DNA of 64,000 nucleotides, from contig NZ_FNSZ01000001.1 of the NCBI RefSeq assembly GCF_900105245.1, forward strand, positions 3,286,001 to 3,350,000, written 5' to 3'. Below are positions 25,436 through 33,225 of the stretch, piece after piece (within the stretch, counting starts at the first letter, position 1; each line of letters starts with the position of its first letter). The notes beneath the pieces are model-generated. The model was not told where the DNA came from. It worked only from the letters and a program-made list of their open reading frames with translations, and did not search any database. Both the position numbers and the translations under genes were made by a program. The DNA is from Streptomyces sp. 1222.5. GTDB taxonomy: Bacteria; Actinomycetota; Actinomycetes; Streptomycetales; Streptomycetaceae.

Positions 25436-25882
25436 ATGTCCCTCCCTCTGACCCGCCGGATCGCCCGTGCCGCGCTGCTCGTCGCAGCGGGAGCGGCAGC
25501 CGGGGTCGGTGCGGCCGGCTCCGCCGGTGCGGCCACGAACCTGCCGGCGGCCACCCCGAACCTGGGCGGCCTGACGGCCCTGGACGGGGCGCACGTGGGC
25601 AACACCGTCGATGGTGTCGCGCAGAACGCCTCCTCCCTCGTGGGCGACCCGGGCGGCAAGGCCGTCAAGCAGGCCGTGCCGGCCGCCCGCAAGACCGGCG
25701 GCGGTGCCGTGAAGAAGACGGCGCCCGCGGCGCAGAAGGCCGCGGGGGGTGTCCTCGGGGACGCCGCCGCCGGTGCGACGAAGGGCGGCCTGCCGACGGA
25801 CGCGCTGACCAAGGGCGGCCTGCCGACGTCGTCCCTGCCGACGTCGTCCCTGCCGACGAAGGGTCTCCCGCTGGGCGGCTGA
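25436..25882 (+). CDS. small secreted protein with LPT repeats
   Basis: The 148-residue protein has a clear Sec signal (RRIARAALLVAAGAAAGVGAAGSAGA, cleavage near residues 31-33). The mature region is low-complexity, Ala/Gly/Lys-rich. The C-terminus carries short tandem repeats: KGGLPTD, KGGLPT, SSLPT, SSLPT, KGLPLGG. There are no Cys and no enzymatic motif. GGAG lies 4 nt before the ATG. Secreted small repeat proteins of this kind are common in streptomycete envelopes, but I do not recognise a family. A 285-bp upstream region should hold its promoter. Confidence 0.7.
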   Translation: MSLPLTRRIARAALLVAAGAAAGVGAAGSAGAATNLPAATPNLGGLTALDGAHVGNTVDGVAQNASSLVGDPGGKAVKQAVPAARKTGGGAVKKTAPAAQKAAGGVLGDAAAGATKGGLPTDALTKGGLPTSSLPTSSLPTKGLPLGG

Positions 25883-25898
25883 CTCCCACCGCACGACC

Positions 25899-25934
25899 GC
25901 CGACGGGCCCGGAGTTCCCTCCGGGCCCGTCGGC
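25899..25934. terminator. strong bidirectional terminator hairpin
   Basis: A perfect 16-bp stem (25899-25914 with 25919-25934, TTCC loop) lies between the convergent secreted-protein gene and dapC. Confidence 0.8.
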
Positions 25935-25970
25935 CTTGGTCCGTGTGTACGCCGGCGGCGGCGCGGGGTG

Positions 25971-27062
25971 TCACAGGCGGGCGGCTGCCGCCCGGATCCG
26001 TTCGTCCGTCGCCGTGAGGGCCACGCGGACGAAGTTCCGGCCCGCCTCGCCGTAGAAGTCGCCGGGGGCCACGAGGATGCCCAGGCCGGCCAGGTGGGCG
26101 ACGGTGTCCCAGCAGGACTCGTCGCGGGTGGCCCACAGGTAGAGGCTGGCCTCGCTGTGCTCGATGCGGAAGCCGTGACCGAGCAGCGCGGTCCGCAGGG
26201 CCTCCCGGCGGGCCGCGTAGCGCTCGCGCTGGACACGGACGTGTTCGTCGTCTCCGAGGGCCGCCACCACGGCCGCCTGGGTCGGCGCTGAGGTCATCAT
26301 GCCGCCGTGCTTGCGGATCTCCAGCAGGGGGCCGAGGACGGCCGGGTCGCCGGCGACGAAGGCCGCGCGGTAGCCCGCCAGGTTGGAGCGCTTGGAGAGG
26401 GAGTGGACGGCGACGATGCCGTCGTAGGAGCCGCCGTTCACGTCCGGGTGCAGGACCGAGATGGGGTCGGCCTCCCAGCCCAGCTCCAGGTAGCACTCGT
26501 CGGAGACGAGCAGCACGCCGTGCTCGCGGGCCCAGGCCACGATGCCGGTCAGGTCCTCCTTGGAGAGGACCTTGCCCGTGGGGTTGGACGGGGAGTTCAG
26601 CCAGAGGAGCTTCAGGCCCGCCGGGTCCAGCTCGCGCGGGTCGTCGTAGACCTCGTAGCCGGCCCGGGCCAGCCGGGCGCCGACCTCGTAGGTCGGGTAG
26701 GCGAGGCGCGGGTAGGCCACCTTGTCGCCGGGGCCGAGGCCCAGCTGGGTCGGCAGCCAGGCCACCAGTTCCTTGGAGCCGACGACCGGCAGGACGTGCC
26801 GGTGGGTGACGTCACGGGCGCCCAGCCGGCGCTCCAGCCAGCCGGTGATCGCGTCGCGCAGCGCGGGGGTGCCCCACACGGTCGGGTAGCCCGGGGAGTC
26901 GGCCGCGTCGATCAGGGCCTTCTGGATCAGCTCGGGCACCGGGTCGACCGGGGTGCCGACGGAGAGGTCGACGATGCCCTCGGGGTGGGCCGCGGCGGTC
27001 TTCTTGTACGGCTCCAGCTTGTCCCAGGGGAACGCGGGAAGGCGGTCGGAGACTGCGGACAC
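25971..27062 (-). CDS. dapC: N-succinyldiaminopimelate aminotransferase
   Basis: The 363-residue fold-type I PLP aminotransferase has SVGTPVDPVPELIQ near the N-terminus, SPSNPTGKVL, VSDECYLELGW (PLP pyridine-N Asp and phenol-binding Tyr), and HSLSKRSNLAGYRAAFVAG, which carries the Schiff-base Lys in SLSK. The family is the actinobacterial DapC, which makes N-succinyl-LL-diaminopimelate from the keto acid and glutamate. The GTG at 27062 gives MSAVSDRLPAFPWDKL. It lies 125 bp downstream of the ferredoxin gene, as in mycobacterial Rv1177-Rv1178. A large hairpin separates the two. Confidence 0.9.
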   Translation of the reverse strand: MSAVSDRLPAFPWDKLEPYKKTAAAHPEGIVDLSVGTPVDPVPELIQKALIDAADSPGYPTVWGTPALRDAITGWLERRLGARDVTHRHVLPVVGSKELVAWLPTQLGLGPGDKVAYPRLAYPTYEVGARLARAGYEVYDDPRELDPAGLKLLWLNSPSNPTGKVLSKEDLTGIVAWAREHGVLLVSDECYLELGWEADPISVLHPDVNGGSYDGIVAVHSLSKRSNLAGYRAAFVAGDPAVLGPLLEIRKHGGMMTSAPTQAAVVAALGDDEHVRVQRERYAARREALRTALLGHGFRIEHSEASLYLWATRDESCWDTVAHLAGLGILVAPGDFYGEAGRNFVRVALTATDERIRAAAARL

Positions 27063-27098
27063 GGTCAGTGGCTCACTTTCGTCTGGTGCGGCGAAAAC

Positions 27099-27152
27099 GC
27101 CTCGGTCCCGTACGGCGGCGATCCGGGCGATCGGGCCGTACGGGACCGAGGC
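27099..27152 (-). terminator. 18-bp stem hairpin after the ferredoxin gene
   Basis: 27099-27116 and 27135-27152 form a perfect 18-bp inverted repeat. The 18-nt loop can itself pair (CGATC with GATCG). On the minus strand the stem is followed by GTTTTC. It lies 36 nt after the ferredoxin stop and 36 nt before dapC, so it is a terminator or attenuator within the fdx-dapC unit. Confidence 0.65.
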
Positions 27153-27187
27153 GGCGCGAAGTGGCGTGCCGCTTTGCGCCTAAACGG

Positions 27188-27508
27188 TCACTCGCCCTGC
27201 GGCGGCAGCGCGGCGATGAAGGGGTGGTCGCGCTCGATCAGCCCCAGCTTGCTGGCACCGCCGGGAGAGCCCAGCTCGTCGAAGAACTCGACGTTCGCCT
27301 TGTAGTAGTCCTTCCACTCCTCCGGAGTGTCGTCCTCGTAGAAGATCGCCTCGACCGGGCAGACCGGTTCACAGGCACCACAGTCGACGCATTCGTCCGG
27401 GTGGATGTACAAGGACCGCTGGCCCTCGTAGATGCAGTCGACCGGGCACTCCTCGATGCACGCCTTGTCCTTGACGTCGACACAAGGCTGCGCGATGACG
27501 TAGGTCAC
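27188..27508 (-). CDS. fdxA: 7Fe-8S ferredoxin
   Basis: The 106-residue ferredoxin has Cys at 9, 17, 21, 25, 40, 43, 46 and 50. Relative to known seven-iron ferredoxins, C9/C17/C50 fit the [3Fe-4S] cluster and C21/C40/C43/C46 the [4Fe-4S] cluster. C25 is the extra conserved Cys. The C-terminal 40 residues form the extension typical of actinobacterial 7Fe ferredoxins (FdxA/FdxC). It is an electron carrier, for example to cytochromes P450 or oxidoreductases; the partner is not evident. The ATG start MTYVIAQPC is standard. Confidence 0.93.
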   Translation of the reverse strand: MTYVIAQPCVDVKDKACIEECPVDCIYEGQRSLYIHPDECVDCGACEPVCPVEAIFYEDDTPEEWKDYYKANVEFFDELGSPGGASKLGLIERDHPFIAALPPQGE

Positions 27509-27648
27509 GCTGTCGTTCCTCCTCGATAGGGCGCTGGCGGGCCTCCTCAGGCTCCGCCGCCTGGCGCGCGGGAGCGCGGCGTCGTCGATGCCCGCCCCTA
27601 GTATCTCCGTTCCGGAGCATGATCCGAACAGGAGGGGTGAACTGACCA

Positions 27649-28713
27649 GTGGAAATCTCGGCGGCAGGACGTCTGGAAGTCCGCATCACCCCCGATGACG
27701 TGGGAAAACGGGTGTCGGTCCGGTGCCGATACGAACACGGCTCGGCACAGGAGAAGTTCACCGACACGGTCGGTGTTCTCACATCATGGGATGATGGCGT
27801 GCTCATGATCACGCGCCGGGACGGGGAAAGCGTCCGGATCCCGGAATCGACGCTGGTCGCGGGCAAGGTCGTGCCGGCCGCCCCGGCGCGGCGCCGCGGG
27901 CCCGCCGCGACCTACGCCGAGCTGGCGCACGTCGCCTCCCGAGCCTGGCGGCCGGTGGAGAGCGAGCGGCTCGGCGAGTGGGAGCTGAGAGCAGCCGCCG
28001 GATTCACCAGACGGGCCAACAGCGTGCTGCCGCTCGGTGATCCCGGGCTTCCGCTCGACGCGGCCCTGGAGGCCGTACGACGCTGGTACGGCGAGCGTGG
28101 CCTGCCCGCCTACGTGCAGACCGCCACCGGAGCCGAGGGCACGCAGGAACTGCTGTGCGCGGAGCTGGAGCGGCGCGGCTGGGTGCGGGAGGTGACCGCC
28201 GAGCTGTGGACCGGTGCACTGCCGCCGGTCGCGGACCGGGCCGAGGGCGCGGGTGTGGTCCTGTCCCGGGAGGCGGACGAGGCGTGGCTCGCCCGGTACC
28301 GGCGCAAAGGGGTGAGCGAGGTGGCTCTGCGGGTGCTCGGCGGCGGGCCGTCGGTGTGGTTCGCGACCGTGCCCGGCGCCGCGGGCGAGGCTCCGGCGGC
28401 GATCGGGCGGTGCGTCGTGGACGGCCGGTGGGCCGGGTTCGCGGCGGTCGAGGTGGATCCCGGCCGGCGGCGGGAGGGGCTCGCCACCGAGGTGATGGCC
28501 GCGCTGGCGCGGCGCGCGCTGGACGAGGGAGCGTCGGCGGGCTGGCTCCAGGTCGAGACGGACAACGACGGCGCCCGGGCGCTCTACGCCGCCCTGGGCT
28601 TCGCGAAGCACCACGCGTACCACCACTACCGGGCGCCCGGCGGGCATGACGCTCCAGCGCCGGCGGAGGCCGGCCCGCGGGGGGACACGGCGTCCGGTCC
28701 CGGACGGTCGTAG
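27649..28713 (+). CDS. GNAT acetyltransferase, Rv0428c/cg3035 type
   Basis: The 354-residue protein has an N-terminal SH3-like beta domain (about 1-75; VRITPDDVGKRVSVRCRYEHG, VLMITRRDGESVRIPES). Two GNAT-type halves follow; the second is intact, with FAAVEVDPGRRREGLATEVMAALARRAL (acetyl-CoA loop R-x-x-G-x-A) and LQVETDNDGARALYAALGFAKHHAYHHYR. This layout matches the cg3035/Rv0428c family. The acceptor is unknown. The start is GTG at 27649; AGGAGGGGTGA is about 10 nt upstream. The gene is divergent from fdxA. A Pro/Gly-rich tail ends the chain. Confidence 0.82.
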   Translation: MEISAAGRLEVRITPDDVGKRVSVRCRYEHGSAQEKFTDTVGVLTSWDDGVLMITRRDGESVRIPESTLVAGKVVPAAPARRRGPAATYAELAHVASRAWRPVESERLGEWELRAAAGFTRRANSVLPLGDPGLPLDAALEAVRRWYGERGLPAYVQTATGAEGTQELLCAELERRGWVREVTAELWTGALPPVADRAEGAGVVLSREADEAWLARYRRKGVSEVALRVLGGGPSVWFATVPGAAGEAPAAIGRCVVDGRWAGFAAVEVDPGRRREGLATEVMAALARRALDEGASAGWLQVETDNDGARALYAALGFAKHHAYHHYRAPGGHDAPAPAEAGPRGDTASGPGRS

Positions 28714-28721
28714 GAAGCGCC

Positions 28722-29609
28722 GTGGAAGGGCAAGAGCCAGTCATGGGTCACCCGTATCTGCCGCCCCCGTACCCGCCCCCGCCGGAGCGGTCCGCCGAGC
28801 TGCGGCAGCGGTTCGCCGAGGAGGCCCGTTCGGAGCGGCCGGACCTGTCGGGGCTGTGCCTGCTGATCGGCGCGGAGGCGGACGGCTCGCTGGCCGAGAG
28901 GGGCATGGACGAGGCACAGCTGGAGCTGGACCGGCTGGCGGGCGCGCTGCCGTACCGCCCGGGCGGGCCCCGGGCGTGGGCGGAGGCCGTACGGCGGCTG
29001 CTCGGCACGGACCACGGCTTCCACGGGACCCCGGCCGACTACCAGCGGCTGGAGTCCTCGCTGCTGCACGAGGTGCTGCGGCGGCGGCGCGGGCTGCCGA
29101 TCCTGCTGTCGGTGGTGTGGATGGAGGTCGCCCGCCGCGCGGGGGCCCCGGTGTACGGCGTCGCGCTGCCGGGGCACTTCGTGGTGGGCTTCGGCCCGGC
29201 GGAGGAGCAGGTGCTGGCCGACCCGTTCGACGGGGGGCGGCTGCTGACCGGGGCCGACGCCGAGCTGCTCGTCGCCGGAGCCACCGGTGCGCCGCTGGAC
29301 GCCTCGATGCTGGAGCCGGCGGCGTCCCTGGAGGTCGTCCAGCGCATCCTGAACAACATCCGGGCGTGGGCGGCGGCCCGGCCCGAGCGGTCCGATGTGG
29401 CGCTGCGGGCCGTGGAGCTGGCCCTGCTGATCCCCTCCCATCCGGCCCGGCTGCGCTACGAACGCGGGCAGCTCCTGGTGCAGCGCGGCGAGTTCACCGC
29501 GGGCGCGGCGGAGCTGGACACCTATGCCGAGCTGATCGAGGTCGTCGACGAACCGGCCGCCCGCAAGGTGCGGCAGCAGGCGCACACCGCCCGGGCGATG
29601 CTCAACTGA
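28722..29609 (+). CDS. SirB1/transglutaminase-like protein
   Basis: The 295-residue protein has a Pro-rich start, then a SirB1-type domain: LESSLLHEVLRRRRGLPILLSVVWMEVARRAGAPVYGVALPGHFVVGF. A TPR-like C-terminal region follows (ALLIPSHPARLRYERGQLLVQRGEF). SirB1 proteins have a circularly arranged transglutaminase-like fold but usually lack the Cys; none is evident at the LPILLSVVW position, so it is probably non-catalytic. AGGAAG lies 6 nt before the GTG at 28722; ATG at 28743 is an alternative. It begins 8 nt after the acetyltransferase gene and is probably co-transcribed. Confidence 0.82.
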   Translation: MEGQEPVMGHPYLPPPYPPPPERSAELRQRFAEEARSERPDLSGLCLLIGAEADGSLAERGMDEAQLELDRLAGALPYRPGGPRAWAEAVRRLLGTDHGFHGTPADYQRLESSLLHEVLRRRRGLPILLSVVWMEVARRAGAPVYGVALPGHFVVGFGPAEEQVLADPFDGGRLLTGADAELLVAGATGAPLDASMLEPAASLEVVQRILNNIRAWAAARPERSDVALRAVELALLIPSHPARLRYERGQLLVQRGEFTAGAAELDTYAELIEVVDEPAARKVRQQAHTARAMLN

Positions 29610-29612
29610 GCC

Positions 29613-30227
29613 TCACAGCCAGCCCTTCTCCCGTGCCGTCCGCACCGCCTCGGCCCGGTTGCGCACCGCCAGTTTCTGGATGGCGGTGGAGAGGTAGTTG
29701 CGGACCGTGCCCTGGGAGAGATGCAGGATGCCCGCCAGTTCCGCGTTGGTGGCGCCGTCGGCCGCCGCACGGAGCACCTCGCGCTCGCGTTCGGTGAGCG
29801 GGTTGGCGCCCTCGGCGAGCGCGGCCGCGGCGAGCGTGGGGTCGATGACCCGCTCGCCGGACAGCACCTTGCGGATCGCCTCGGCGAGCTGGGCGGCCGG
29901 GGCGTCCTTCACGAGGAAGGCATCGGCGCCCGCCTCCATGGCGGTGCGCAGATAGCCGGGCCGGCCGAACGTGGTGAGGACGACGAGCTTGACCGCCGGG
30001 TGCTCGCGGTGCACCCGGGCCGCCGCCTCGATGCCGGTGCAGCCCGGCATCTCGATGTCGAGCAGCGCCACGTCCACGTCGTGCGCGGCGACGGCCGCGA
30101 GCACCTCGTCCCCGCGCGCGACCTGGGCGACGACCTCGATGTCGTCCTCCAGCCCGAGCAGGGCGGCCAGCGCCTCGCGGACCATCGACTGGTCCTCGGC
30201 CAGCAGGACCTTGATCGTGCTCGTCAT
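29613..30227 (-). CDS. NarL/LuxR-family response regulator
   Basis: The 204-residue response regulator has a receiver domain (1-120) with the acidic pair E11/D12, phospho-acceptor Asp57 (LLDIEMPG), Thr in VLTTFG and Lys in FLVKDAP. The LuxR-type HTH is at about 140-200 (LTEREREVLRAAADGATNAELAGILHLSQGTVRNYLS). Its ATG (30225-30227) overlaps the kinase TGA as ATGA. It probably regulates the ABC transporter encoded at the start of its own operon. Confidence 0.93.
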   Translation of the reverse strand: MTSTIKVLLAEDQSMVREALAALLGLEDDIEVVAQVARGDEVLAAVAAHDVDVALLDIEMPGCTGIEAAARVHREHPAVKLVVLTTFGRPGYLRTAMEAGADAFLVKDAPAAQLAEAIRKVLSGERVIDPTLAAAALAEGANPLTEREREVLRAAADGATNAELAGILHLSQGTVRNYLSTAIQKLAVRNRAEAVRTAREKGWL

Positions 30228-31417
30228 GCCCCGGATCCTACGTCCCCCGAAGGGGGCGTGGGCACGCGGGCGACCAGCCGGAACCCGTGCCTGACCCGGC
30301 CCGCCTCCAGGGTGCCGCCGGCCTTCTCCAGACGCTCCGTCAGTCCGGTCAGGCCGTTGCCGGGGCCCCCGCCGGAGCCACCGGATCCGTTGTCCTCGAC
30401 GACGAGTTCCAGGACCGGGCCGTCCAGGGTCTGGCGGTGCGCGAGCCGGATCAGGCAGCGGTCGGCGCCGCTGTGCCGGACCACGTTGGTGACCGCCTCG
30501 CGCAGCGACCAGGCGAGCGCGGACTCGGTCTCCTCGGGGACACCGGCCGTCTCGGGTTCGGCGGGCACTTCGGCGGTGACGCCGGCCGCGGTCAGGGCGA
30601 CGTGGGCACCGGCGAGTTCGGCGGCGAGGCGGGGGCGCCGGTAGCCGGTGACGGCCTCCCGGACGTCCACCAGGGCCTGGCGGCTGACCTGTTCGATGTC
30701 CGCGACCTGCTGGGCGGCCTTGTCGGGATGGTCGGGCAGCATACGGCCGGCCAGTTCGCTCTTCAGCGTGATCAGCGACAGGGAGTGGCCGAGCAGGTCG
30801 TGCAGGTCGCGGGCGAGCCGCAGTCGCTCCTCGTTGGCGGCCAGCTGCGCGACGGTCGCCCGGGCCTTGCGCAACTCCACGGTGGTGCGAACCAGTTGCC
30901 CGACGCCGACCATCGCGAAGCCGATGAGCAGCACGAGGAGCAGTTCGACGTCCACCTCCCTCACGCCCCAGCGCAGCCCGGTCAGGTAACTGACCGCGGC
31001 CGTCGCCGGGATCGCCCAGTAGGCGGCCCGCACCGGCAGGGTCGCGCCGCAGGCGACCGAGACGTAGACGAAAAGCCCGAGCCAGGGGGTGCCGAGGGAG
31101 GCGGCCAGCGCGGGGGCGAGGACGACGAGGACCGCGAGCAGGGAGACGACGGTCCTCGGTGCGAAGGGCCGGCCCATGTTGCGGAAGACCAGCGACAGGT
31201 AGGTGGCGACGAAGAGGGTGAGGCCGGCCGCGCCGGCCACGGTGGCGCCCGTCGTGTGGTGGCCGCCCGCCAGGTCCTGGACGGGGTTGCCGAGGAAGAT
31301 CAGCCAGACGCCGATCCACAGCAGCTTGACCATCAGCTCGCGGCGGTTGCGGGGACCCTGGCCGATCCGCACCTGGGTGTCCGGCCGGCTCTCACCGGTC
31401 CGCGGGTCTTCCGTCAT
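30224..31417 (-). CDS. DesK/LiaS-type sensor histidine kinase
   Basis: The 397-residue kinase has about five or six membrane helices (30-175) with almost no extracellular loops, then a HisKA_3 domain with phospho-accepting His206 (RLARDLHDLLGHSLSLI). A HATPase domain follows, with the N box REAVTNVVRHS and G box VEDNGSGGSGGGPGNGLTGL. Such kinases often sense membrane stress or work with an adjacent ABC transporter. I chose the ATG at 31417 (AAGG 10 nt upstream). A GTG at 31426 overlapping the permease stop as GTGA is the alternative. Confidence 0.9.
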   Translation of the reverse strand: MTEDPRTGESRPDTQVRIGQGPRNRRELMVKLLWIGVWLIFLGNPVQDLAGGHHTTGATVAGAAGLTLFVATYLSLVFRNMGRPFAPRTVVSLLAVLVVLAPALAASLGTPWLGLFVYVSVACGATLPVRAAYWAIPATAAVSYLTGLRWGVREVDVELLLVLLIGFAMVGVGQLVRTTVELRKARATVAQLAANEERLRLARDLHDLLGHSLSLITLKSELAGRMLPDHPDKAAQQVADIEQVSRQALVDVREAVTGYRRPRLAAELAGAHVALTAAGVTAEVPAEPETAGVPEETESALAWSLREAVTNVVRHSGADRCLIRLAHRQTLDGPVLELVVEDNGSGGSGGGPGNGLTGLTERLEKAGGTLEAGRVRHGFRLVARVPTPPSGDVGSGA

Positions 31418-31422
31418 GGTGC

Positions 31423-32163
31423 TCACGCCTTCAGCGTGTCCTTCCGGTACAGCCAGGCCGCGCCGCCCGCGAAGAGGACGAAGTAGACGGCGAGGATCGC
31501 GACGTCCGTCACGCTCGGGGCCTGGCTCTGTTCGATCGACCGCCCCAGTGCAGCGTACGCGTGCGTGGGCAGCCACTTCGCGATGTCCTGGAGGATCCGC
31601 GGGAAGGTGGTGGACGGCATCCACAGACCGCCGAGGATGGACAGACCGAAGTAGATGATCATCGTGATCGGTCGGACCGCGTCCCCGGAGGCCACGTACC
31701 CGATGGCCACGCCGAGCGCGGCGAAGACCAGGCTGCCGGCCCAGACGACCCCGGTGAGGGCGAGCCACTGCCAGGCGTCCAGGTGGACGTGCTTGATCGC
31801 GGCGGCGGCGAGGAAGACCACGACGACCGACGGCAGGCTCACCACGGCGGCGCTGGCGATCTTGGCGAGGACGTAGCCGCGTCCGGGCAGCGGGGTCAGC
31901 CGCAGCTGCCGTACCCAGCCGTTCTCGCGCTCCTTGGCGATGCGCTCGCTGTTGCCCATGAGGACGGCGGTCAGGGCGCCGAAGGAGGCCATGGAGACCA
32001 TCAGGTAGGTGGCGACGGTCAGGCCCGTGCCGTCGATCCGGTCCTCGGAGCCGGCGCTGCTGGAGAAGATCAGGAACAGGAACGAGGGGTAGAGCACCGA
32101 GAAGAACAGGAACTTCTTGTTGCGCAGGGCGCGGGCCAGTTCCAGCTTGATGAGCGCGTTCAT
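31423..32163 (-). CDS. ABC-2 type transporter permease
   Basis: The 246-residue membrane protein has six segments. It begins LIKLELARALRNKKFLFFSVLYPSFLFLIF and contains ENGWVRQLRLTPLPGRGYVLAKI, the cytoplasmic coupling region of ABC-2 exporters. YFGLSILGGLWMPSTTFP is a re-entrant helix motif. It should form the exporter with the ATPase encoded upstream. The ATG (32161-32163) overlaps the ATPase TGA. The substrate may be a lipid, antibiotic or peptide, given the attached two-component system. Confidence 0.9.
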   Translation of the reverse strand: MNALIKLELARALRNKKFLFFSVLYPSFLFLIFSSSAGSEDRIDGTGLTVATYLMVSMASFGALTAVLMGNSERIAKERENGWVRQLRLTPLPGRGYVLAKIASAAVVSLPSVVVVFLAAAAIKHVHLDAWQWLALTGVVWAGSLVFAALGVAIGYVASGDAVRPITMIIYFGLSILGGLWMPSTTFPRILQDIAKWLPTHAYAALGRSIEQSQAPSVTDVAILAVYFVLFAGGAAWLYRKDTLKA

Positions 32164-33089
32164 GACTGCTTGGCCTCCTCGGCCTCCGTGATGGCGACGA
32201 AGGCCTGCTCCAGACCGAGGCCGGCGACTTCGAGGTTGCGGGGGTAGACACCGAGGCCGTACAGGGCGTGGACGGTGGCGTCGGCGTCGGAGGACTGGAT
32301 GCGCACGGTCTGACCGGACACGTCGATCGAGGTGAGGAAGGGCAGGGCGCGCAGGGCCGCCTCGTCGGGTGCGCCCTCCAGGTCGAAGGCGATCCGCCGG
32401 GCGCCCGCCCTGGCCTTGATCTCGGCGGCCGTGCCGTCGGCGAGGAGCCGGCCGCGGTGCAGCACCAGGACCCGGTCGGCGATGGCGTCGGCCTCTTCGA
32501 GGTAGTGGGTGGCGAAGAGGACCGTACGGCCCTGGTCGGCCTGCTCGCGCATGGTGGCCCAGAAGGCCTGGCGGGCGGAGACGTCCATGCCGGTGGTCGG
32601 CTCGTCCAGGAGGATCAGGTCGCTGTCCCCCGCGGTGGCGAGGGCGAAGCGGACGCGCTGCGCCTGGCCGCCGGAGAGCTTGTCGACCTTGCGGTCGGCG
32701 ATCTGGGTGACGCCGGCCCGGGCGAGCACGTCGGACACCGGGTACGGCCGCGGGTGGAGGGAGCAGGCCAGCTTCACCATCTCGGCGACGGTGACCTCGT
32801 CCATCAGTCCGCCGCTCTGCAGCATGGCGCCGACCCGGCCGGCGACGATCGCCTCGCGCGGGCTGGTGCCGAACACGCTCACCGTCCCGGAGTCGGGCTG
32901 CTTGAGCCCGAGGAGCAGGTCGAGCGTGGTGGACTTGCCGGCCCCGTTCGGGCCGAGGAGCGCGACGGTCTCGCCGGGGTTCAGCCGGAGCGAGAGCCCG
33001 TCGACGGCCCGGACGCTGCCGTATGTCTTGGTCACCTGGTCGAACCCGACCACCGGGGTGGTCGTGGCCGGTGCCGCTGTCGTCGTCAT
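32160..33089 (-). CDS. ABC transporter ATP-binding protein (ABC-2 exporter)
   Basis: The 309-residue ATPase has Walker A GPNGAGKS (46-53), a Q-loop in AMLQSGGLMDEVTV, signature LSGGQAQRVRFA, Walker B LILLDEPTTGMD and the switch FATHYLEEAD. A C-terminal domain of about 80 residues is typical of DrrA-like exporters. It is first in a four-gene operon (ATPase-permease-kinase-regulator) in which each junction overlaps or nearly overlaps. ATG 33089 (MTTTAAP) is used; an ATG three codons earlier (33098) is equally possible. Confidence 0.92.
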   Translation of the reverse strand: MTTTAAPATTTPVVGFDQVTKTYGSVRAVDGLSLRLNPGETVALLGPNGAGKSTTLDLLLGLKQPDSGTVSVFGTSPREAIVAGRVGAMLQSGGLMDEVTVAEMVKLACSLHPRPYPVSDVLARAGVTQIADRKVDKLSGGQAQRVRFALATAGDSDLILLDEPTTGMDVSARQAFWATMREQADQGRTVLFATHYLEEADAIADRVLVLHRGRLLADGTAAEIKARAGARRIAFDLEGAPDEAALRALPFLTSIDVSGQTVRIQSSDADATVHALYGLGVYPRNLEVAGLGLEQAFVAITEAEEAKQS

Positions 33090-33185
33090 GCCGTCCATGC
33101 TGGCCGAACGGCCCGGGGCCCGGCAGTGTCGGCGGTCCTGACCGCCGGATGACAGATGTCATGCCGGCCGGGTGACGGGACGCGG

Positions 33186-33216
33186 CAAGGGGGGCGCGCC
33201 ATGGACGCCCCCCTTG
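33186..33216 (-). terminator. terminator hairpin
   Basis: A perfect 11-bp stem (CAAGGGGGGCG at 33186-33196 with its complement at 33206-33216) lies 9 bp after the stop of the peptidoglycan-binding-type gene. Confidence 0.65.
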
Positions 33217-33225
33217 TGCGGCGGG

